DNA of 64,000 nt, from NCBI GenBank assembly GCA_025362495.1, contig JANYGI010000124.1:1-64000 (forward strand), given 5' to 3'. Source of the stretch: Byssovorax sp. GTDB lineage: Bacteria > Myxococcota_A > Polyangia > Polyangiales > Polyangiaceae. The notes under the pieces are model-generated. The model did not search any database, was not told where the DNA came from, and saw only the letters and a list, made by a program, of their open reading frames with translations. The translations under genes and the position numbers were made by a program. Each line of letters starts with the position of its first letter. The first letter of the stretch is position 1. Below, in pieces: positions 17,031 through 25,479 of this stretch.

Positions 17031-18077
17031 ATGTCGTCCTCCGAGGAGCAAGAGCCGCGGAAGCGGGGGCTGCCCGCCGTCCACGCCGCGCGCGACGCTC
17101 GCGCCGCCGGCAAGGCGCGTTACCCGTCCGTGAAGTTCTGGGGCTACAGCGGCCTCATCCTCGCGGTGGGCGCCATTCTCAACTGGAAATGGTCGAACAA
17201 CGAGGTCGAGAGCGCGCGCCAGGCGCTGATGGCGCGGCAGCGCGCGACGACCATCGAGCTCGGACCGCGGTGGTTCCCGGTGCGCGACAAGATCGAGCAC
17301 TGGACCACCGAGCTGGCGGGTGAGCCGGGCGCCGAGATCATCGATCGCGACGCGCTGAAGAGCTGGGATTTCCGCGACAAGGCCGGCATCTATCTCCGGC
17401 TCCGCGTGCAGGACGCGAAGACGCCCGAGTCGATCCGCGCGGGCGCGAAGGACTCGCTCCGGGACGCGTTCACCTCGTGCCTGATGCACACCGCGAACCC
17501 CAACCCCACGGCCGGCGCCGAGTGCAAGCGCACGCGCGACTGCCCCTCGGGTGAGTTCTGCAACGAGCAGGATCACTGCTCGAAGCTCGCGCAGCCGTTC
17601 AACCTCCGCGAGGGCTACCGCGCGATGCGCGACCTCACCGACGACTGGATCCACGAGGTCCAGGACGCGAGCACCGATCTCCGGCTCCGCGCGCTCGTGG
17701 GTGGCTTCGACGACGCGGTCCGCGACGACATCCCGCGCGTGGTCGAGGTGCTGCAGCGCGCTCAGTACCTGCTCGTCGTGCTCGACGAGGACGTGCCGGG
17801 CATGGCGCTCCCGGGGGCCGACGCCGGCCCCTCCGCAGCGGCCGAGGCCATCCAGGCCGCCGCGCACCTCGCGCGCGTCGGCGTGTGGCGCCTGAGCGAC
17901 GGGAAGCAGGTCCTCCGGCTCCGCCGCGAGGCCGGCGGGCAGCTCCTCGGCGCCACGCCGTCGGTCGACGCCGAGGTCCTCGCCTCGCGGGCCCGCCAGG
18001 CCAACAGCTGCGCCCTCGCCCTCGAGGTCCGCAACGCCATGGGCGACACCAGCGCCGGCTCGGTCCCCGGGCAATAG
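17031..18077 (+). CDS. membrane-anchored periplasmic protein of unknown function
   Basis: I do not recognise the family of this 348-residue protein. A charged N-terminus of about 38 residues is followed by one membrane helix (FWGYSGLILAVGAILNW). The rest is predicted to be periplasmic. Near residue 165 a Cys cluster, CKRTRDCPSGEFCNEQDHC, could form two disulfides. An amphipathic C-terminal half follows. It lies 42 bases after the second ExbD-type gene and is very likely co-transcribed. It is a candidate output component for the TolQ/TolR-type motor, comparable in position to the periplasm-spanning partners in Tol or Ton systems. That role is inference from location and topology only. Confidence 0.75.
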   Translation: MSSSEEQEPRKRGLPAVHAARDARAAGKARYPSVKFWGYSGLILAVGAILNWKWSNNEVESARQALMARQRATTIELGPRWFPVRDKIEHWTTELAGEPGAEIIDRDALKSWDFRDKAGIYLRLRVQDAKTPESIRAGAKDSLRDAFTSCLMHTANPNPTAGAECKRTRDCPSGEFCNEQDHCSKLAQPFNLREGYRAMRDLTDDWIHEVQDASTDLRLRALVGGFDDAVRDDIPRVVEVLQRAQYLLVVLDEDVPGMALPGADAGPSAAAEAIQAAAHLARVGVWRLSDGKQVLRLRREAGGQLLGATPSVDAEVLASRARQANSCALALEVRNAMGDTSAGSVPGQ

Positions 18078-18093
18078 TTGCAGCAGCAACGAG

Positions 18094-18113
18094 ATCGTTG
18101 GAGCTCCAACGAT
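18094..18113. repeat. 20-base perfect palindrome between convergent genes
   Basis: ATCGTTGGAGCTCCAACGAT is a perfect palindrome in the 49-base gap between two convergent stops. Nearly the same sequence, with one central change, recurs at 50470-50489 inside a coding region. Here it can fold into a hairpin for both transcripts and may act as a bidirectional terminator. Confidence 0.55.
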
Positions 18114-18126
18114 TTCGTCGGGGTCG

Positions 18127-19386
18127 CTAGCGCGCGCGGCAGAGGACGTGGAGATCGGCCAGGTTGTGGCCGGTCGGCCCCCCGGCGAGGTGCGAGCCTA
18201 GCGCCCGGTGGATCCGCGCGTCGTCGAACGCCGCGAGCGCATGATCGATCGCCTCGTCGCCGGCCACCGCCGCCATCCCGCGGGTGACGCCGGCGCCGCC
18301 CGCGCCCGAGCTGCCGTCGACGCCGTCGGAGGCCGCGCAGAGCAGCGCCACGTCGTCGGGCAGGCGACGCATCGCCGCGAGCGCGACCCAGCCCGCGCGG
18401 CCGCCGCTGCCGCGCTGCTCGGGCAGCCGCAGCGTCGGCTCGCAGGCGATCACCACCGCCTCGCCCGGCGCGAGCGCGGCGGCGCGCGCGATCCGCCGAT
18501 CGACGATCGTCGCGGCGTCGCCCTCGTCGGGACCTTCCACCGTCGCCCGGAAGCCCGCGAGCTCGAGCCGCTCGCGCATCGCTGCGGCGAGGCTCCCGGG
18601 ATCCACGAGGATCCGCGCGCGGAGCCGCACCGCCGCGGGCACCGAGGTCGCCGCCTCGAGGATCGTCACCGGCGTGTCGGGCTTGAGCGACTCGTCGAGG
18701 AACGCCGCGTCCGCGAGCTCGGGCGCGTGCCGGCGCAGTACCGCGCGCGCGTCGTCGATCGTCGTCGGATCGGGCACCGTCGGGCCGGAGCCGACGTCGT
18801 GCGCCTCGCCGCCGATCACGTCGCTGAAGATCAGCGTGAGCACGCGCGCCGGGATCGCCGCGCGCGCCAGGCGCCCGCCCTTCACGCGCGAGAGGTGACG
18901 ACGCACCAGGTTGACCTCGCGGATCGGCGCGCCGCGATCGAGGAGCGTGGCCACGATCGCCTGCTTTTCCGGGAGCGAGAGCCCCGCCGCGGGGGACGCG
19001 AGCAGCGCCGACGCGCCGCCGGAGATCAGCGCCACGAGCAGATCGCCCGCGCCGAGATCGTTCGCGAGAGCGAGCGCCGCCTCGGCGGCCTCGAGGCTGC
19101 GCTCATCGGGGATCGGGTGCGACGCCGCGAGGGCGCGGACGCGAGGATCGGTGAACGTCGCGATCGGATCCGGCCCGACGACCAGCACGCGATCGATGCG
19201 ATCGGGCCACCGCGTCAGCGCGCCTCGCGCCATCGCCGCGGCCGCCTTGCCCGCCGCGATGATCACCACGCGCGCGCGCCGCGGGGGCAGGGGAGGGAGC
19301 GCGTCGTGCACCAGGCGCGCGGGATCGAGCGACGCGAGGCTCGCGCGGAAGATCCTCGCCAGCGTATCGACGAGCGCGGCGCTCAT
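18127..19386 (-). CDS. glycerate 2-kinase (GckA/MOFRL family)
   Basis: The 419-residue protein matches the DUF4147/MOFRL type of glycerate kinase, which phosphorylates D-glycerate to 2-phosphoglycerate with ATP. Family features are the N-terminal VIIAAGKAAAAMARGAL segment, the glycine-rich LVALISGGASALLASPAAGL (near residue 110-135) and LIFSDVIGGEAHDVGSGPTVPDP (near 195-215). The C-terminal MOFRL part has LLCAASDGVDGSSGAGGAG. It should be cytosolic. The ATG overlaps the stop of the upstream secreted-protein gene by four bases, making it the last gene of an HD phosphohydrolase-secreted protein-kinase unit. No glycerate or serine-cycle genes adjoin, so its pathway here is open. Confidence 0.88.
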   Translation of the reverse strand: MSAALVDTLARIFRASLASLDPARLVHDALPPLPPRRARVVIIAAGKAAAAMARGALTRWPDRIDRVLVVGPDPIATFTDPRVRALAASHPIPDERSLEAAEAALALANDLGAGDLLVALISGGASALLASPAAGLSLPEKQAIVATLLDRGAPIREVNLVRRHLSRVKGGRLARAAIPARVLTLIFSDVIGGEAHDVGSGPTVPDPTTIDDARAVLRRHAPELADAAFLDESLKPDTPVTILEAATSVPAAVRLRARILVDPGSLAAAMRERLELAGFRATVEGPDEGDAATIVDRRIARAAALAPGEAVVIACEPTLRLPEQRGSGGRAGWVALAAMRRLPDDVALLCAASDGVDGSSGAGGAGVTRGMAAVAGDEAIDHALAAFDDARIHRALGSHLAGGPTGHNLADLHVLCRAR

Positions 19387-19997
19387 CGCGCGAGCCGGTC
19401 GCCGGCGTCGACGAGGTGAACGCGGACGGTCTGACGAAAGCTGAACGTGAGCGAGAACAACCCCGCGCGATCGATCGCCCCCGACGCGTCGTCCTGACGC
19501 AGCCGCAGCGCCCCGCGCAGCCCGAGGAACGGCCCGTTGCTGCGCGCGAGGATCGGGATCCCGAGCGTCGTCGCGAGCTCGAGCCCCGGCGCCCCGCCGA
19601 GCCCGTGGCCGCGCGTCGCGTCCCAGAACGAGCCAATTTCCAGGCCGAACGAGTCGACCATCAGATCGAGCCGCGCGGGCCCGTGCTCGAGATCCGAGCC
19701 ATAGCGCGCGAGAAACAGCGGCTCGAGGTGCAGGCCGAACGCGATCGATCGCGTCACGTCGGGAGCGCGCGATCCGAGCGCGTCGGTGTAGTGCGCGTAG
19801 ACGCCGGCCGTGCCGAGGTAGAGCGCCGCCGCGCCCGCCGCGAGCCCCGGACCGCCTGACGCGAAGCCACAGCCGGCCTCGGCGCGCAGCTCCAGATCGC
19901 CGTCGAGGCGCCCGTAGACGCCGTCGTCGGCGCGCGATGCCGCCGCCCCGGTGAGCGTGACGAACACCATCGCGAGGGCCACGAGAGCGCGCCTCAA
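19383..19997 (-). CDS. secreted protein of unknown function
   Basis: I do not recognise this 204-residue protein. It begins with a clear Sec signal peptide (MRRALVALAMVFVTLTGAAA, cleavage after SRA). The mature part alternates Gly/aromatic segments, as in an outer-membrane beta-barrel or periplasmic beta protein (LELRAEAGCGFASGGPGL, ALRLRQDDASG). The start is a TTG that overlaps the stop of the HD-domain gene by four bases (TTGA); it is chosen because it yields the complete signal peptide. The stop overlaps the glycerate kinase start (ATGA). Co-translation with two cytosolic enzymes is unusual for an exported protein. Confidence 0.72.
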   Translation of the reverse strand: MRRALVALAMVFVTLTGAAASRADDGVYGRLDGDLELRAEAGCGFASGGPGLAAGAAALYLGTAGVYAHYTDALGSRAPDVTRSIAFGLHLEPLFLARYGSDLEHGPARLDLMVDSFGLEIGSFWDATRGHGLGGAPGLELATTLGIPILARSNGPFLGLRGALRLRQDDASGAIDRAGLFSLTFSFRQTVRVHLVDAGDRLAR

Positions 19998-21298
19998 CGG
20001 ATCAGCGCCTCTCGCATCGCCTCGCGCAGCTCGGGCGCGAAGATCACCCGCACGCGCGTGATCGTCTCGTTTCGCAGGCGATCGAGCAGGAACGACACCT
20101 CGGCGGGGCGCCGCGTGCGGCCGCGCGAGAACACCACCGTGAGCGACTCGTCGTCGGGGTACGGCGTGTCCGACGCCTCGTCGAGGCCGACGTAGACCTC
20201 GGGATCGAGCCCCGCCGCGCGCGCGATCTCCTTCGCCGTCGCGAGCGCCGTCGCCGGATCGATCGCCTCGTTGGCCTCGTAGCCGTCGCCGCGCCCCTGG
20301 TAGAGCTCGATCGACTTGAACAGGGCGCGCGCCCGCAGCCGCTTGCAGAGATCGGCGAGCACTGGATCCGAGGCGTTCTCCCAGTCGTGGATGGCGCCGA
20401 GCAGCACCTGATCGTCGAGCTCCAGGTAGTCCTCGAGCTCGGGCGTGTCGCCGGCCGCGACGGTGGCGAAGGCCTTCGGCAGCGTCGGCAGGCGCACGCC
20501 GTCGCGCACCTGCGCCACCGCGCGGCGGAGGATCGCCCCGATCATCCACTCGGCCGCGCGCGTCGATTTGTGGAAGTACACCTGCTGGAACATGAAGAAA
20601 CGCGCGAGCAGGAAGGCCTCGATCGCCGCGAGCCCCTTGGCCCCGTCGATCGCCAGCGTGGGGATCGCGCCGGTGCTGTCCTCGCCGAAGCGCAGGCTGC
20701 GGAGGAGCCAGGGCAGATCGTAGTCGCCGTAGCGGACGCCGGTGGCGTGCGCGTCGCGGAGCAAGTAGTCGCAGCGATCGACGTCGAACGTGCCGCTCAC
20801 CGCGTTGGAGAGGTACGGGAGCGGGTGCTTGCCATTGACGAGATCGGCCACGCGCTGCGGCAGGTACGAGTCGTCGGCGACGAGGATCTTGTGCACCTCG
20901 GACGAGGGATCGAGCAGGATGCGCTCGGTCCACTGCTCGTGGTGCGAGGCGCCGGGCAGCGCCTCCTCGAACAGGTGCGAGAGCGGCCCGTGCCCGACGT
21001 CGTGGAGGAACGCGGCGGCGATGGCGTCGCGCGCGCGCTCGCTCGTGACCCGCTGCCAGAAGGGAAGGGCGCTGTCGATCTGCCGGAGCCGCGCCAGGAA
21101 GAGCCGCATCACGTGCGCGGCGCCGATGGCGTGAGAGAAGCGGGTGTGCTCCGCGCCCGGGTAAGCGAACGACGTCAGCCCGAGCTGACGGATGCGACGG
21201 AGACGCTGCACTTCGCGAGTCCCGAGCAGCCGAGTCACGATCGCGTCTTCTTCGCCCTCGAAGGCGACCAGACCGTGGATGGGATCTCGCAAAATCAT
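19994..21298 (-). CDS. HD-domain phosphohydrolase (COG1078, dGTPase-like)
   Basis: The 434-residue protein belongs to the HD superfamily group that includes YwfO-like phosphohydrolases and, distantly, SAMHD1 and dNTP triphosphohydrolases. The opening MILRDPIHGLV is typical of the group. Metal ligands are visible in EHTRFSHAIGAAHV (His 51, His 56), FLHDVGHGPLSHLFE (His-Asp 99-100, His 103) and the later Asp in YLLRDAHATGVRYGDYD. It is predicted to be cytosolic and to hydrolyse a nucleotide or other phosphoester. The actual substrate cannot be told from sequence. It is the first gene of a three-gene overlapping unit. Confidence 0.9.
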   Translation of the reverse strand: MILRDPIHGLVAFEGEEDAIVTRLLGTREVQRLRRIRQLGLTSFAYPGAEHTRFSHAIGAAHVMRLFLARLRQIDSALPFWQRVTSERARDAIAAAFLHDVGHGPLSHLFEEALPGASHHEQWTERILLDPSSEVHKILVADDSYLPQRVADLVNGKHPLPYLSNAVSGTFDVDRCDYLLRDAHATGVRYGDYDLPWLLRSLRFGEDSTGAIPTLAIDGAKGLAAIEAFLLARFFMFQQVYFHKSTRAAEWMIGAILRRAVAQVRDGVRLPTLPKAFATVAAGDTPELEDYLELDDQVLLGAIHDWENASDPVLADLCKRLRARALFKSIELYQGRGDGYEANEAIDPATALATAKEIARAAGLDPEVYVGLDEASDTPYPDDESLTVVFSRGRTRRPAEVSFLLDRLRNETITRVRVIFAPELREAMREALIR

Positions 21299-21843
21299 CG
21301 TGCAATCTCGGGGAGCGTGGCAGCAGGCAGAAGGGACCCGCGGGAATCCTTCATGTCATACGGGGAATCCCGAGACGGGATCGGCCCTCTCGGGATCGGT
21401 CGTCGATGGCAGTTGTGCTGTCGGGGAATAACGCGGCCGCGTCGCGCTTCCAAGGTGTAGCTTCGTGGAGGCGCGGAAAAACGCCATGGCCGTCGCGGGG
21501 GCTGTGGTAGGTGACCTGGGGCCGAACTCGATTTCTTCACCGAACGTGCTGTTCTCAACCCCGATCCCGAGAGCGGCACTTATGCAAGTGTCGGGTCCGA
21601 GGGCTCACTTCGCGCCAGGATCGCAGGCGCCGCGCCTCTCCCGATGACCGGCGCAAACCCCGCGCGAACAAGACATTTTCGGCCCACCACGATGTTGATG
21701 AAGCGCTCCCTTGCCCCCTTCGATTTCGAGTGTATGAAGCGTCCCCGTGATGGTACGTTGGCAATCCGCCCTGGGGCATTGGTCCACGCTGGTGTCGAGC
21801 ACCCGGCCGACCCAGAACGAGCGTCAAAGGGGCAGGGCACCGT
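21299..21843. other. intergenic region without recognised gene
   Basis: No gene is supported in these 545 bases between divergent genes. A 13-base sequence, CTCTCGGGATCGG (21387-21399), recurs as its exact reverse complement at 21561-21573. GGGATCGG is also directly repeated at 21376 and 21392. These could be regulator sites for either flanking gene, which is a guess. No convincing -35/-10 pair was found. Confidence 0.5.
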
Positions 21844-24066
21844 ATGAGCCTCGTTAATGGTCGAAACGCAGGCGGCCCGCGTGGGGCCGACAGCGCCGCA
21901 TCGGGCGAGCGCGCCCGGGCAGACGCGTCAGGTGAAGACGGCGCCCCGCTCCGCCGGCTCGATGTCATTCTGCGTGCTTTGCCCGACTCGGAGCTCGCTT
22001 CGCTGATCAAGCGCATGGCGATCCGGATCGATCCGGCCAAGCGCATCGATACGCCCTCGCAGGTGGCCCGCTCGCTCGTGGGGTTGCCCGACGTGCGCGA
22101 CACCTCGCGCCTCTCGGCCTCCAGTCGCGAGCTGCTCCACCGCATCGCCGAGGCGGGCGGCTCGCTGCTCGTGCCCTCGCTGCCAGCCGGCCTCGAGCCG
22201 CTGCTCATGCGCGGGGTAATCTTCGGCCGCAAGAACGAGCGCGGGATCGAGCTCGTGCTCCCCACGGCATTTCTCCTCCAGCTGAAGAGCTGGGAGGGCG
22301 AGGATCCGCGCGCCCTCCGCGCTTTGCTCGCCCAGGCTCCGTTCGAGACGCTGAGCGCGATCGCCTCGCATTACCTCGGTCGCCCGGCCACGCCGCCCAT
22401 CGCCATCTCGCTCGAAGCAGCCTGGGAGATGGTGAGTGATCCGGCGATCCTCGAAGAAGAAATCGAGAAGCTCCCCCCGCTCGAGCGCCGCCTCCTCGAA
22501 GCGATCGAGAGCGTCGGCGGCGAGGTCGACACGCAGGAGCTGCTCGATCTCGAGCGCGAGCCGATGCGGCTCCGCGGCGCCGGCGGCGTCACGGCCACGC
22601 GCCGCGGCGCAGGGTTCTCGCTGGAGCGGCGCGCCTTCCTCGTGCCGATCCACCCCAACCGCCACGTGATCCCGACCGAGGTCGCGGCCGTCGTCGGCGC
22701 CGATCGACGCAAGCTCCGCGAGACGCGCCGGGCCGAGATCCGCTCCTTCGTCCTCGAGGAAGACCACGCCCCGCGCCGCGCTCGTTTCGCGACGGATCCA
22801 GCCTATCTCGCCATGGCGCTGGCCTTCGCGGTGCGCGAGCCGGGCAGCGACGTGCGCACCGGCGTCGGCACCCCGCGCTCGCTCCTGGTGCGGTTCGCGC
22901 AGCGCTTCGGCCGCGACATGGAGTCGGTGGCGCTGCTGTCGGCGCTCGGCCGCGCCGTGGGCCTGTGGGACCCATCGGCGGCCTCGGCGGCGACGCCCCC
23001 GGGCTCGCTCGCGCTCTTCGATCTCACGCGGATCCTCTTCACCACCTGGCGCCGCGGCGGCGCCTGGGACGAGGCCCGCACCGAGCGCGAGGTGCTCCGC
23101 GTTGCCGAGGGCAGCCGCGACACCAGCCCGATCGGCGCCCTGCGCGAGATGGTCATCGACGCCTTGCAGGACCTCGGCGAGGGCCGCTGGGTCCCGTGGC
23201 CTTCGCTGGAAGGGTATCTCGCGGCCGACGCGCGCCTCGCGGGAATCGATCGCCTCCTCCGCCGCTGGGCCGAGCGCGGCGTCCTCGAGACGCCCGACGT
23301 GCTCGAAATCACGCGCCGGATCGCGCTCGAAACGCTGCCCGCCCTCGGCATCATCGACCTCGGCGGCAGCGCCGACGACGGCGAGGGCGGCCCCTCGCTC
23401 CGCCTCACGCCGCGGGGCCGGGCGCTGCTCAGCGGCAGCGACCCCACGCTCGATCCGACGCCGAGCAAGTTCATCGACACGCAGGCCCTGCGGATCGGCG
23501 CCTCCGCCCGGATCTCCGGCGTCCTCGCGCTCGCCACATTCGCCGAGCTCGGCCGCGTCGGCGACCAGCTCGACGTCCTGCTCACGCCGCAAGCCCTCGC
23601 CCGGGCGCTCTCCGCCGGCCTCGACGGCGACGCGATGCGCCTGCGAATCGAGGCGATCGCGCCTCTCCCCGACACCATCTCGCGCATGCTGATCCAGGCG
23701 AGCGCCGTCGTTGGCCGCGGCTCCCTCACGGCGTCCTCGGGCTTCCTCTGGATCGACGACGTCGAGATCCGCGAGCTCCTGCGCACGCGGCGCCCCGCGG
23801 CGGAGCTCTTCCTCGATCCCTCGCCCCCGGGAGGCCTCCTCGTCGCCCCCGACGTCGACGCCGATCGCCTCGTCCGCCGCTGCCGCAGCCTCGGCGTCGA
23901 GGTCGAGATCGAAGGCGGCGTCTTCCGCGCCGCCGGCGCCCGGAACAGCACGCCTCCCCCCGGCTCCGTCACCGTGAAGCCCGGCACCCCCGCCGAAGGC
24001 ACCCGCGTCCCGTCCGCCGCCGCCCGCCAGCGCGCGAAGACGCCGATGCCCTCACCCCGCAAATAG
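21844..24066 (+). CDS. large cytosolic protein, possibly helicase-associated domain
   Basis: The 740-residue protein has no signal peptide or membrane helix. It starts at an ATG with an AAAGGGG-type site upstream. The sequence is Arg/Glu/Leu-rich, with several winged-helix-like stretches (RLLEAIESVGGEVDTQELL, LREMVIDALQDLGEGRWV). The C-terminal end (ASSGFLWIDDVEIRELLRTR, then LVAPDVDADRLVRRCRSLGV) resembles the helicase-associated (XPB/Ssl2-like N-terminal, Helicase_C_3) domain proteins described in actinobacteria. That resemblance is from memory of the pattern and is tentative. No ATPase motifs are present. It may be a stand-alone partner of an XPB-like helicase, but none is encoded in the window. 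Confidence 0.7.
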   Translation: MSLVNGRNAGGPRGADSAASGERARADASGEDGAPLRRLDVILRALPDSELASLIKRMAIRIDPAKRIDTPSQVARSLVGLPDVRDTSRLSASSRELLHRIAEAGGSLLVPSLPAGLEPLLMRGVIFGRKNERGIELVLPTAFLLQLKSWEGEDPRALRALLAQAPFETLSAIASHYLGRPATPPIAISLEAAWEMVSDPAILEEEIEKLPPLERRLLEAIESVGGEVDTQELLDLEREPMRLRGAGGVTATRRGAGFSLERRAFLVPIHPNRHVIPTEVAAVVGADRRKLRETRRAEIRSFVLEEDHAPRRARFATDPAYLAMALAFAVREPGSDVRTGVGTPRSLLVRFAQRFGRDMESVALLSALGRAVGLWDPSAASAATPPGSLALFDLTRILFTTWRRGGAWDEARTEREVLRVAEGSRDTSPIGALREMVIDALQDLGEGRWVPWPSLEGYLAADARLAGIDRLLRRWAERGVLETPDVLEITRRIALETLPALGIIDLGGSADDGEGGPSLRLTPRGRALLSGSDPTLDPTPSKFIDTQALRIGASARISGVLALATFAELGRVGDQLDVLLTPQALARALSAGLDGDAMRLRIEAIAPLPDTISRMLIQASAVVGRGSLTASSGFLWIDDVEIRELLRTRRPAAELFLDPSPPGGLLVAPDVDADRLVRRCRSLGVEVEIEGGVFRAAGARNSTPPPGSVTVKPGTPAEGTRVPSAAARQRAKTPMPSPRK

Positions 24067-24129
24067 AAGCCGGCTCCCGCGAGCCCCATTGCGCTTCGGC
24101 GCGGCGGCACGTTTAATCGCGCCCCGCCC

Positions 24130-25428
24130 GTGAACAATCCCCCCGCCGCCCTCGATCCCGCCGCAGCGCAAGAGTTTCCCTGCAACAACTGCGGGGCCAA
24201 GGTCAACTACGACGCCGGCACGCAGGCGATGAAGTGCCCCTACTGCGGCACGCAGCAGGCCGTGCCGGTGCAGCAGTACCACCCGGCCGCGGGCGGCGGC
24301 CGCGAGATCCCGATCGAAGAGGGCCTCCGCCTGGCGCAGCGCGGGTTCGGAACGCCCGTCACCCAGATCTCCTGCAACGACTGCGGGGCCTCGGTCAACG
24401 TCACTCCGGGCGAGCAAACGGCCAAATGCGCCTTCTGCGGCTCCGACAAGGTGCTCTCGCAAGAGTCGGCGGGGACGGCGATCCGACCCGAGTCGATGGT
24501 GCCATTCAAGGTCGACAAGGCCAACGCCAATCGTACCTTCGAAGACTGGTTGGGCTCGCTCTGGTTTCGCCCCAACGACCTCAAGAAGATGGCGAAGCTC
24601 CAGGAAATGGGCGGCGTCTACATCCCCTTCTGGACCTTCGATGCGTGGGTGCGCTCGAACTGGACGGCCGACGCCGGCTACTACTACTACGAGACCGAGT
24701 ACTACCGCGACTCGGAGGGTAACAGCCAGTCTCGCCAGGTGCAGCGCACCGAGTGGCGCTTCGCCTCGGGCTGGCGCAACGACTTCTTCGACGACGTGCT
24801 GGTGTGCGCCTCGAAGGGCCTCCCGCAGAACCTGGTCGCGAAGTTCCAGACCTTCGACACCAAGCAGCTCACGCCGTACCAGCCGCAGTTCCTCGCGGGC
24901 TGGCGCGCCGAGTCGTACGCCATCGATCTCATGCCGGCGTTCAACTCCGCCCAGGAGTCGATGGCGCAAACGCAGCAGGGCCGCTGCGCGAGCGACGTGC
25001 CTGGCGACACCCACCGTAACCTCAACGTGCAGAATCAGCTCTCGAACGTGACGTTCAAGCACGTTCTGTTGCCGATCTGGATCGCGGCCTATCGCTACAA
25101 CGGCAAGCCCTATCAGTTCCTCGTCAACGGGCAGACGGGCGAGGTCGTCGGGCTCGCGCCGTGGTCGTTCTGGAAGATCTTCTTCGCGTGCCTCGCGGTC
25201 GTGGCCCTCTCGGTCGGTGGGTACTTCATCTACGACTACACGCAGCAGCGACGCCCGCAGCCGCCGCCGCCGGCCGCCGTCGTCGCGACCGTGACGGCGC
25301 CGCCGGTGAAGGTGCCTGTCGCCAGTCCGCCCGTGATCACGCCTCCGAAGGCCACCACGACGACGCCGCCGAAGACGACGCCCGTGCCGACGTCGACGGG
25401 GATCAAGCCCAAGACCACCACGCATTGA
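24130..25428 (+). CDS. double zinc-ribbon membrane protein
   Basis: The 432-residue protein starts at GTG. Two zinc ribbons lie in the N-terminal part: CNNCGAKVNYD...CPYCG (residues about 21-40) and CNDCGASVNVT...CAFCG (about 82-102). A central globular part of unknown fold contains a Tyr-rich strand (DAGYYYYETEYY). One membrane helix near residues 340-362 (WKIFFACLAVVALSVGGYFI) is followed by a Pro/Thr/Lys-rich tail. Similar zinc-ribbon proteins with a C-terminal membrane anchor are widespread and uncharacterised. The globular part most likely faces the cytosol and the low-complexity tail the periplasm. It is convergent with the next gene across a perfect hairpin. Confidence 0.8.
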   Translation: MNNPPAALDPAAAQEFPCNNCGAKVNYDAGTQAMKCPYCGTQQAVPVQQYHPAAGGGREIPIEEGLRLAQRGFGTPVTQISCNDCGASVNVTPGEQTAKCAFCGSDKVLSQESAGTAIRPESMVPFKVDKANANRTFEDWLGSLWFRPNDLKKMAKLQEMGGVYIPFWTFDAWVRSNWTADAGYYYYETEYYRDSEGNSQSRQVQRTEWRFASGWRNDFFDDVLVCASKGLPQNLVAKFQTFDTKQLTPYQPQFLAGWRAESYAIDLMPAFNSAQESMAQTQQGRCASDVPGDTHRNLNVQNQLSNVTFKHVLLPIWIAAYRYNGKPYQFLVNGQTGEVVGLAPWSFWKIFFACLAVVALSVGGYFIYDYTQQRRPQPPPPAAVVATVTAPPVKVPVASPPVITPPKATTTTPPKTTPVPTSTGIKPKTTTH

Positions 25429-25444
25429 GAGGGTGGCAGTTCGT

Positions 25445-25470
25445 CGGCCCGGCGACGACGCGCCGGGCCG
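25445..25470. terminator. perfect hairpin between convergent genes
   Basis: CGGCCCGGCG (25445-25454) and CGCCGGGCCG (25461-25470) form a perfect 10-base-pair stem with a six-base loop. It lies between two convergent stops and lacks a U-tract. It would fold in both transcripts, so a shared 3' end is plausible. Confidence 0.5.
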
Positions 25471-25479
25471 CCGCGGCCA

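Noticed and set aside
12757-18077. Calling the motor modules Tol-Pal or Ton systems
   Set aside because: No TolA, TolB, Pal, TonB or TonB-dependent receptor gene is in the neighbourhood.
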